Origin: Pseudomonas lutea
GTDB taxonomy: Bacteria; Pseudomonadota; Gammaproteobacteria; Pseudomonadales; Pseudomonadaceae
Direction: 5' to 3'
Assembly (NCBI RefSeq): GCF_000759445.1
Contig: NZ_JRMB01000002.1
Coordinates: 1,116,001-1,180,000 of the forward strand
Length of the DNA stretch: 64,000 nucleotides
This document shows, in pieces, positions 58,420-64,000 of the stretch. Every line of letters begins with the position of its first letter. The first letter of the stretch is position 1. A program made the translations under genes and the position numbers. The notes under the pieces are model-generated. The model did not search any database, was not told the origin of the DNA, and worked only from the letters and a program-made list of their open reading frames with translations.

Positions 58420-58693
58420 GTTCGCCAGCAAGCCGGCTCCTACAAAATAGCCGCGAACTCCGTCGGAATCGGCCATACAGGGCAACCGCGACATTCTTCG
58501 GAACCGGCTCTACAGGACATCCCCGAACTCCGTCGGAATCGGCATACAGGGCAACCGCGACTTTCGTCGGGACTGGCCCTGCAAGACAGCCGCGACATTC
58601 TTCGGAACCGGCCATAAGGGACACCCGCGACTTTCGTCGGAACCAGCTCTACAGGACATCCGCGAACTTTGTAGGAGCCGGCTTGCTGGCGAA
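58420..58693. repeat. Expanded REP doublet with six internal ~35-bp tandem repeats
   Basis: Outer boundaries are an inverted REP pair: TTCGCCAGCAAGCCGGCTCC at 58421 and TGTAGGAGCCGGCTTGCTGG at 58670. Between them six head-to-tail units (58451, 58486, 58521, 58555, 58590, 58625; 35, 35, 34, 35, 35, 35 bp) start CCGCGA and contain TCGGAACCGGC and ACAGGACA variants. Units 1 and 3, 2 and 5, and 4 and 6 are closest to each other. The right REP continues the same register (CCGCGAACTTTGTAGGAGCC), so the units look like decayed REP copies. There are no spacers, so it is not a CRISPR array. Confidence 0.85.
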
Positions 58694-58763
58694 CGCGTTA
58701 GACGGGCCACCGCACTCCGTGCGCTACCAACAACGAATGATCAGTCAACCTCGAGAGCCCCCT

Positions 58764-60833
58764 TCACTTCACCGTTTTCGGCGCCTTGCCCGAGCGCATC
58801 TGTTCCAGCAATGGCGCGCACTGGTTAGGCGCATCACCACTGCTCGGCGCCACCAGCGCCAGCAACCCGGCCGCTGGCCCTACGGCCGCGCCCAACAACA
58901 CCATGCCCGCGCCGCGCAGTAACAGCGGGCCCGACTCCACCCCTGCATTAGGCTTGGCAAACGGGCCACGTACGTACAGCGGCGAGCGCAACGAAAAGAC
59001 CCTGAAGCCTTTCGACTCCGGCGTGATCTTCATGTCCAGCTGCTCGGTTTTCAGATTCGCCGTACCGTCCACGTAGATAATCGCGTTCTCGGTGTCAAAG
59101 ACGAACAGCTTGGTGCTCGCCAGGCCATCCTTGAAGTTAACGTCAGACGCTGCGCAATTGATCTTCACGTCCTTGTCGCCAAACAACCTGCCCACCACGT
59201 AGTTGCCGACGTTCAGGCCGGCAATTTCCATGAGCCCGCGGCTAACGGCGCCGTCATTGACCAGCATCTTCATTTCACCGTTGGAGGTGCCCAGCAGCGC
59301 AGCCACGGAATTGCCCCGACCACTGATGTCAGCGTCGCCGTTGAGCTCGCCAAAGCTGGTCTTCATGGGTTCGAACGTCGGGAACAGCTGCTTGAGTTTG
59401 AAACCGCGTGCTGAAAGCTTCGCGCGGCCCTCAAGCGGCTGGGTGTGGCCGTTGAGCTTGATGTCGGCGTCAAGCTTGCCGCCTGCAACACCGAAGCGCA
59501 GGGGCTGCAAACTCAACACACCATCATTGAGAATCACATGCGTGTACAGGTCATTGAAGGGCAGCTCGGCGCTCTGCACGATACGCTTGCCGGTGAACTC
59601 GACATCCGCGTCCATGGCGGCCCAGCGGTCGGTTTTAAACTCCTCGACCGGCAGCACTTTGCCCGTCGGTTGCTTGCTCTCGCCGCCCCGGGTTTTCTGC
59701 TCGGCATTGGAGTCGGCGCCGATAAGCGGCTTGAGATCGGCCATGAGTAACTGGTTGGACACCAGCGCACCGGTCAGCTTGGGACGTGGCTGACTCGCCA
59801 CGAAGCCCAGATCACCATGGATGTCGCTCTCGCCGATCTTGCCGTTGAAGCCCTTGTACTGAAACGAGGCTCCGGCCGGGTCGTGCAGTTTCGCGACCAG
59901 GCGGCCATCGGTGGAATACGGTGGGGAGTCCGGCAGGGTCACGCCGGTGAGCGGGTACAGGTTGCTGAGGCTGTCGCCAGAGAGTTTCAACCGCAGGTCG
60001 AGCTCTCCCAGGTTTTGCGGATCAGTGACGGTGCCCGCAATGGCAACACGCAGGGCCCCGGCGCTGACATCAGCCTGTACCGGGAATGGCAGCGCTGCAT
60101 CCTTGAGCGCCAACAAACCGCCCACCTTGCCACTGCCGTTAACCGGCTGGCCGTGATATTGGCCTTTAGCGGTGAAGCCGAAGGCGTAGTCCTGTGCCGA
60201 GGCGCCCTTGTCCTGAACCTTCTTCGCTTCACTGCTGCCGACGATGTCGCTGTAGGGAATCGGCTTGCCCAGCAGGTCGATCACCACGTCAACAGCGGTG
60301 TTGATCTTCTGGTCGTTGTAGCTGACAAAGCCTTTATCGAAGCCAATCGAACCGATGTCGATGACCCAATTGGAGGGCTTGGCATCGGGATCGCTCTTGG
60401 GCAGGTCAAACACCCAGTTGGCTCGGCCATCGGCCAGGCGCTCGATACGGGCATTGGGTTCGGTCAGGTTAATGCGCGGGATGACCACACGCTGAGCCAG
60501 CAACGGCAACGGCGACAAACGCAGGTCAACGCGCTTGAGGGTGACCATCTGCGGCGTTTTAGACCACTCGGGGTTGCCCAGCGCAATGTCTTCCGCAGAA
60601 AGATGGGGCCACGGAACCCAGGCTCGCCAGCCGCCTTCGTCAGGCTCACGGTGCCAGCTTACGGCCAGGTTGCCGTTGATGGCGAACGGGCGATGCAACT
60701 CGGCGGACACCTTTTCGTTGATGGTCGGCTTGAGCCGGTTCCAATCGAACGTCGCGATCACGATGATCAGAATCACCAGCAACAGCAGCAGGATGGCGGC
60801 TGCCCAGGCAAAGATTTTACGGCCTCGCGTCAT
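58764..60833 (-). CDS. AsmA family protein
   Basis: 689-residue envelope protein with one N-terminal transmembrane helix (about 7-28, FAWAAAILLLLLVILIIVIA) and a long periplasmic beta-rich region. The AsmA pattern is clear at the start (FDWNRLKPTINEKVSAELHR, LAVSWHRE) and near the C-terminus (GLMEIAGLNVGNYVVGRLFG). AsmA-like proteins bridge the periplasm and are implicated in phospholipid transport to the outer membrane. GGGGAG precedes the ATG. Monocistronic. Confidence 0.9.
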   Translation of the reverse strand: MTRGRKIFAWAAAILLLLLVILIIVIATFDWNRLKPTINEKVSAELHRPFAINGNLAVSWHREPDEGGWRAWVPWPHLSAEDIALGNPEWSKTPQMVTLKRVDLRLSPLPLLAQRVVIPRINLTEPNARIERLADGRANWVFDLPKSDPDAKPSNWVIDIGSIGFDKGFVSYNDQKINTAVDVVIDLLGKPIPYSDIVGSSEAKKVQDKGASAQDYAFGFTAKGQYHGQPVNGSGKVGGLLALKDAALPFPVQADVSAGALRVAIAGTVTDPQNLGELDLRLKLSGDSLSNLYPLTGVTLPDSPPYSTDGRLVAKLHDPAGASFQYKGFNGKIGESDIHGDLGFVASQPRPKLTGALVSNQLLMADLKPLIGADSNAEQKTRGGESKQPTGKVLPVEEFKTDRWAAMDADVEFTGKRIVQSAELPFNDLYTHVILNDGVLSLQPLRFGVAGGKLDADIKLNGHTQPLEGRAKLSARGFKLKQLFPTFEPMKTSFGELNGDADISGRGNSVAALLGTSNGEMKMLVNDGAVSRGLMEIAGLNVGNYVVGRLFGDKDVKINCAASDVNFKDGLASTKLFVFDTENAIIYVDGTANLKTEQLDMKITPESKGFRVFSLRSPLYVRGPFAKPNAGVESGPLLLRGAGMVLLGAAVGPAAGLLALVAPSSGDAPNQCAPLLEQMRSGKAPKTVK

Positions 60834-61148
60834 TGCGTTTTCTCCCCAAAAACCGACGCGCCGTCCAGGGCACGTCTCGTACGTCGTAACGGTTCGACTG
60901 ACAAAAGCGGCTTCGGTTTGATCGAATCCTGATTCGAGCCCAGAAAGTTCCGCAGTGGCCGACCTCTTGCGCCTGAACGGCGTCAGGAATGCGCATGAAA
61001 AACCGCCGAAAGCCCCGCCTGACGCGGGCCCTCAGCTCGCATCATTTCTGTCGATGGTCACCATCAGCCCGTTGAACTTCTTTCTCCACCGGGCGGCGGT
61101 AAAATCGCCAGCACGTTCACACAACCTTTAGCACCCGAGCATCCGTCC
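60834..61148. other. Divergent spacer between asmA-like and small exported peptide genes
   Basis: 315 bp without a recognisable gene, repeat or RNA. It must hold the leftward promoter of the AsmA gene and the rightward promoter of the small peptide gene. Confidence 0.5.
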
Positions 61149-61370
61149 ATGAAACGCCAATTGATTGCCCTGACCCTTTCCCTTCTTGCCTCGAGCGCTT
61201 TCGCGATGCCTGCCAGCGAACAAGCGGTACTCGGCGAAGCGAAGGCGACGCAGCACATCGGTTTGCCGACACTCGCTCAGGATGGCCCTGACCGGTTGAT
61301 CAACCAATACCAGCGCGTCGCCGACAATGGCCCCGATCGGTTGATTCAGCAGTATCAGCGCGTTTCCTGA
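61149..61370 (+). CDS. Small exported protein with duplicated GPDRLI-QYQRV motif
   Basis: 73 residues, function unknown. A clear Sec signal peptide (MKRQLIALTLSLLASSAFA, cleavage after AFA) leaves a mature chain of about 54 residues. It ends with two copies of a ~15-residue unit, GPDRLINQYQRVAD and GPDRLIQQYQRVS. No cysteine is present. A perfect terminator follows, so it is an independent gene. It is probably periplasmic or secreted. Confidence 0.82.
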   Translation: MKRQLIALTLSLLASSAFAMPASEQAVLGEAKATQHIGLPTLAQDGPDRLINQYQRVADNGPDRLIQQYQRVS

Positions 61371-61386
61371 GCGCAAGCGGTTAACC

Positions 61387-61414
61387 AAAGCCCGGCATAT
61401 TCGCCGGGCTTTTT
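61387..61414 (+). terminator. Rho-independent terminator of the small exported protein gene
   Basis: Perfect 10-bp stem AAAGCCCGGC/GCCGGGCTTT (61387-61396, 61403-61412) with a 6-nt loop, ending in T residues. It lies 16 bp after the stop. Confidence 0.9.
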
Positions 61415-61495
61415 ATTGGGCGGCATGCCGGGTTCGACGCAACGCGAACGCATTTGCTAGAGTTGCCGCCCACACCCTTGTCAGATACATGCCCC

Positions 61496-62128
61496 ATGCT
61501 GCCCCGCGCCGAACAGAAACAGCAGACCCGTCATGCCCTGCTTGATGCAGCCAGGGGCCTGATGGAGAGCGGACGCGGCTTCGGCAGCCTCAGCCTGCGC
61601 GAAGTGGCCAAAACCGCTGGCATCGTGCCAACCGGCTTCTATAGGCACTTCGATGACATGGACCATCTGGGGCTGGCACTGGTCAGCGAAGTGGGCCAGA
61701 CGTTTCGCGAAACCATCCGCCGAGTGCGCCACAACCACAACATCGACAGCGGCATCATTGATGCGTCCATCCGCATCTTTCTGGATGTAGTGGCAGCCAA
61801 TCGTTCGCAGTTTCTGTTCCTGGCCCGCGAGCAATACGGGGGTTCGCTGAAGGTGCGCCAGGCCCTCGGCGCCCTGCGCGAAGGCATCATCGCTGACCTA
61901 GCCACCGATCTGGCGTCGATGCCCAAGTTCCAGCACCTGAATACCGACGACCTCTCGGTCATGGCGGACCTTGTGGTGAAGAGCGTGTTTGCCATGCTCC
62001 CCGAATTGATCGACCCACCGCCCTCGGCCTTGGCCGAACACCTCACGCCCCGCGCCAAAATCACCCAGCAATTGCGCTTCATCTTCATCGGCGCCAAGCG
62101 CTGGCAGGGGTTGGGCAGCACTGAGTAA
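61496..62128 (+). CDS. desT: TetR-family regulator, DesT-like
   Basis: 210 residues. The N-terminal helix-turn-helix (about 10-55; FGSLSLREVAKTAGIVPTGF then YRHF) and the C-terminal ligand domain (FLFLAREQYGGSLKVRQAL, VVKSVFAMLPELIDPP, HLTPRAKITQQLRFI) closely resemble DesT of P. aeruginosa, which senses the saturated/unsaturated acyl-CoA ratio and represses the DesCB desaturase. The place just before ureEFG is the same as PA4890. No desaturase gene is adjacent here, so the target may be distant. The ATG at 61496 fits homologs; 14 more upstream codons are open. Confidence 0.82.
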   Translation: MLPRAEQKQQTRHALLDAARGLMESGRGFGSLSLREVAKTAGIVPTGFYRHFDDMDHLGLALVSEVGQTFRETIRRVRHNHNIDSGIIDASIRIFLDVVAANRSQFLFLAREQYGGSLKVRQALGALREGIIADLATDLASMPKFQHLNTDDLSVMADLVVKSVFAMLPELIDPPPSALAEHLTPRAKITQQLRFIFIGAKRWQGLGSTE

Positions 62129-62148
62129 TTCGCCGCCTGCGAAGGCCA

Positions 62149-62172
62149 TTCGCGGGCAAGCGCGCTCCTACA
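62149..62172 (-). repeat. Single REP element after the desT-like gene
   Basis: TTCGCGGGCAAGCGCGCTCC followed by TACA, the GCGGGCAAGCGCGC subtype, 20 bp after the stop codon. No matching inverted partner of the same subtype lies nearby. Confidence 0.75.
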
Positions 62173-62257
62173 AAGGATCGGGCTGCCGAACTCAGGCTTC
62201 AGTCGCTGGTGACCGCGTTTCGAATACGACCCTTCCAGTCACCTCTAACCGCGCAAG

Positions 62258-62347
62258 CTGTAGGAGCCGGCTTGCTGGCGAATGCGGTGGGTCATTCAGA
62301 AATTGGCCGTTGCTGAAGCCGGTTCGCCAGCAAGCCGGCTCCTACAG
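62258..62347. repeat. REP doublet (REPIN) upstream of ureE
   Basis: CTGTAGGAGCCGGCTTGCTG at 62258 faces its near-perfect reverse complement CAGCAAGCCGGCTCCTACAG at 62328-62347, with a ~40-bp centre. It is the best-preserved doublet in the window. It insulates the desT-like gene from the ureEFG promoter region that follows. Confidence 0.88.
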
Positions 62348-62391
62348 GCCGCAGTTTGGCCTCATGACCACTTGCTGCCAACGCGCGCCAA

Positions 62392-62430
62392 GCCAGTGCA
62401 CTGGCAACACCCCTCGCACCAGTTGCGTGC
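62392..62430 (+). promoter_or_regulatory. Palindrome and NtrC-like site upstream of ureE
   Basis: GCCAGTGCACTGGC (62392-62405) is a perfect 14-bp palindrome. GCACCA-GTT-GCGTGC (62416-62430) matches 10 of 12 positions of the NtrC site GCACCA-N3-TGGTGC. Its centre is about 100 bp upstream of the start site predicted from the sigma-54 element. Confidence 0.5.
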
Positions 62431-62494
62431 GCATTACTCGGGCGACGATTCGTCTCTGCACTGTATTCACGCAATTTCTGTTTGCTGCGCCTGT

Positions 62495-62510
62495 TGGCAA
62501 GCCGCTTGCT
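62495..62510 (+). promoter_or_regulatory. Sigma-54 promoter of ureEFG
   Basis: TGGCAAGCCGCTTGCT matches TGGCAYR-N4-TTGCW at all but one position, with GG and GC exactly 10 bp apart (62496-62497, 62508-62509). It lies 37 bp before the ureE ATG. It implies RpoN-dependent expression together with urtA. Confidence 0.7.
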
Positions 62511-62546
62511 CTGGTTGTTGCATCGCACATTGCTGGAAGCTTTCTA

Positions 62547-63047
62547 ATGCTGGTGATTCATCAACGGATCGACCCTCAAGCCGAATGGGCTGCAGAACTG
62601 CATTTGAATTTCGAGGCGCGCAGTAAAAGCCGGCTGCGCTGTTTCAGTGCCGAGGGTGAGGACGTCGGGTTGTTTCTGGAGCGCGGTCAGCCTCCGCTCC
62701 GTGACGGCGATTTTCTCCAGGCCCAGGACGGACGCGTCGTGCGCGTCTGCGCTCGGCCGGAGCAATTGATGCACGTGACCTGCACCAGCGCATTCGAGTT
62801 GACCCGCGCGGCGTATCACCTGGGCAACCGCCATGTGGCGTTGCAGGTGGGCGATGGTTGGTTGCGCCTGCTCGACGACTACGTGCTCAAGGCCATGCTT
62901 GATCAGTTGGGCGCTTCGACCGTATCGCTGGAAGCACCCTTTCAGCCTGAGCACGGCGCTTACGGTGGCGGTCACCACCACTCGCGCGCCGGCGAGGAAG
63001 ACTTCAATTACGCGCCGCGCATCCATCAGTTTGGCGTGCGCACGTGA
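62547..63047 (+). CDS. ureE: Urease accessory protein UreE (nickel chaperone)
   Basis: Dimeric metallochaperone that supplies nickel to the UreDFG-urease complex, 166 residues. It has the N-terminal peptide-binding domain and the C-terminal nickel domain with LMHVTCTSAFELTRAAYHLGNRH-type sequence (the conserved interface histidine lies in YHLGNRHV). A short histidine tail (YGGGHHHSR) is present, not the long His tail of Klebsiella. GGAAG lies 7 nt before the ATG. The start of ureF overlaps its stop by 4 bp. Confidence 0.94.
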   Translation: MLVIHQRIDPQAEWAAELHLNFEARSKSRLRCFSAEGEDVGLFLERGQPPLRDGDFLQAQDGRVVRVCARPEQLMHVTCTSAFELTRAAYHLGNRHVALQVGDGWLRLLDDYVLKAMLDQLGASTVSLEAPFQPEHGAYGGGHHHSRAGEEDFNYAPRIHQFGVRT

Positions 63048-63718
63048 ACACGGCCTGGGCGCTGCTGCGCCTTGCGAGCCCGCAGTTACCGATTGGCGGC
63101 TACAGCTATTCCCAAGGTCTGGAGATGGCGGTGGAGCAAGCCGTCGTCAGTGACGCGGCCAGCGCCGCCCGATGGATTGGCGACCAATTACTGCTCAACC
63201 TCGCCCGCTTCGAGGCGCCGCTGTTGCTCGCGCACTGCACCGCCGCTGCGCAAGACGACTGGACGACGTTGCGCCAACTGAGCGAAACCCACCGCGCCAG
63301 CCGTGAAACCCGTGAATTGCACCTTGAAAGCCGCCAGATGGGCTACTCGTTGCAGCAACTGCTCAACGGCCTGTCCGAAATGGATCAGCCCGCCAGGGAC
63401 CTTCTGCTGCAGGTAGGCGAACCGCATCTGGCGCTGGGCTGGGCCCTGGCTGCACGCGCCTGGGGGATCAATCCACAGGATGCGCTTGCCGCATGGCTCT
63501 GGAGCTGGCTGGAAAACCAGTTGGCCGTGCTGATGAAAACTCTGCCGTTGGGTCAACAAGCTGCCCAGCGCCTGACCAGCGAATTGCTGCCACTGCTTCA
63601 GTCCGCCCAACTACACGCCACTGCCCTTGACCCGGAACACATCGGCAGCGCGCCGTTCGGGCTGGCGCTGGCGAGCATGAACCATGAGCGGCAGTACAGC
63701 CGCCTGTTTCGATCGTGA
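63044..63718 (+). CDS. ureF: Urease accessory protein UreF
   Basis: 224-residue all-helical protein that recruits UreG to UreD-urease and checks GTPase timing. LLRLASPQLPIGGYSYSQGL at the N-terminus and the C-terminal FGLALASMNHERQYSRLFRS are diagnostic. The start is a GTG at 63044, overlapping the ureE stop (GTGA). Confidence 0.94.
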   Translation: MNTAWALLRLASPQLPIGGYSYSQGLEMAVEQAVVSDAASAARWIGDQLLLNLARFEAPLLLAHCTAAAQDDWTTLRQLSETHRASRETRELHLESRQMGYSLQQLLNGLSEMDQPARDLLLQVGEPHLALGWALAARAWGINPQDALAAWLWSWLENQLAVLMKTLPLGQQAAQRLTSELLPLLQSAQLHATALDPEHIGSAPFGLALASMNHERQYSRLFRS

Positions 63719-63776
63719 TGCAGTGGCTATCGCTGCAGCACCACGAACCGCACCACACGCTTAACGGAGAGAAACA

Positions 63777-64000
63777 ATGAACAGCCAACCTTTGCGCGTC
63801 GGCATCGGCGGTCCGGTCGGTTCCGGCAAGACGGCACTGACGCTTGCGCTATGCCTGGCCCTGCGTGACCGCTACAACCTGGCGGTGGTCACCAACGACA
63901 TCTATACCCGCGAAGATGCGGACTTTCTGGTGCGCAACGAAGCCCTGGCGCCGGAGCGCATCATCGGCGTGGAAACCGGCGGCTGCCCGCACACCGCGAT
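63777..64000 (+). CDS. ureG: Urease accessory GTPase UreG, N-terminal part (cut by window edge)
   Basis: SIMIBI-class GTPase that powers nickel insertion into urease. The 74 visible codons hold the P-loop [29 protein letters not shown] and [10 protein letters not shown] with the metal-binding Cys-Pro-His motif. The family is about 204 residues, so roughly two thirds lie beyond the edge. A GGAGAG ribosome site lies upstream of the ATG at 63777. Confidence 0.96.
   Translation, partial: MNSQPLRVGIGGPVGSGKTALTLALCLALRDRYNLAVVTNDIYTREDADFLVRNEALAPERIIGVETGGCPHTA

Noticed and set aside
58451..58659. Periodic ~35-bp repeats resembling a CRISPR array
   Set aside because: The units are contiguous with no unique spacers, share sequence with the flanking REPs, and no cas gene is present.
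62310..62546. N-terminal extension of ureE
   Set aside because: It would run through a REP element and the sigma-54 promoter; the ATG at 62547 has a good ribosome site and a UreE-like start.

Overview
The window is chromosomal DNA of a Pseudomonas, most likely from the fluorescens/syringae side of the genus. The order speA – SUI1 – nudix – DUF2333 – gcbA – dsbD – aroQ – accBC – prmA – zinc-ribbon protein – dusB – fis – purHD – retS – marC, then urt/ure genes, osmE, ferritin-like protein, desT-like regulator and ureEFG, follows from memory the PA4839–PA4893 stretch of P. aeruginosa PAO1. GC content is high, and many spacers carry the TGTAGGAGCCGGC-type REP sequences of fluorescent pseudomonads. 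No rRNA, tRNA, CRISPR array, insertion sequence or phage gene was recognised.

Layout. 1-20.8 kb is core housekeeping: polyamine synthesis (speA, cut by the left edge), c-di-GMP signalling (gcbA), periplasmic disulfide reduction (dsbD), shikimate and fatty-acid precursors (aroQ, accBC), ribosome and tRNA modification (prmA, dusB), Fis, the last purine steps (purHD), and the RetS hybrid kinase of the Gac/Rsm switch with a MarC membrane protein. 20.8-23 kb holds a three-gene cassette of unknown function whose products look like diverged paralogs. 23.3-31 kb holds two divergent cobalamin operons (cobG-cobH-cobI-cbiG/cobJ leftward, cobL-cbiD-cobK rightward) around a perfect 22-bp palindrome, ending in a remnant toxin gene and an intact antitoxin gene. 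31.5-34.4 kb is a metal-handling group (two DUF2946 proteins, a PCuAC copper chaperone and a PepSY membrane protein). 34.7-38.1 kb is one very large gene for a dermonecrotic-toxin-like protein.

38.2-48.7 kb is the nitrogen-scavenging core: the urea ABC transporter urtABCDE followed by ureD, ureA, two GNAT acetyltransferase genes, ureB and ureC. The nickel-delivery genes ureE-ureF-ureG lie about 14 kb further on at the right edge (ureG is cut). Both blocks are preceded by a good sigma-54 -24/-12 element with NtrC-like sites upstream, so they probably form one nitrogen-controlled regulon that takes up urea and hydrolyses it to ammonia.

The 48.8-62.1 kb stretch between them carries a soluble histidine kinase, the CbpA/CbpM chaperone pair facing an Hsp70-like gene, an AI-2E-type exporter, PsiF, an EamA transporter, a Pseudomonas fragi-type lipase, OsmE, a ferritin-like protein, AsmA, a small exported repeat peptide and a DesT-like regulator. 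Its spacers hold several REP doublets. One doublet, at 58.4-58.7 kb, has expanded into six tandem copies of about 35 bp.
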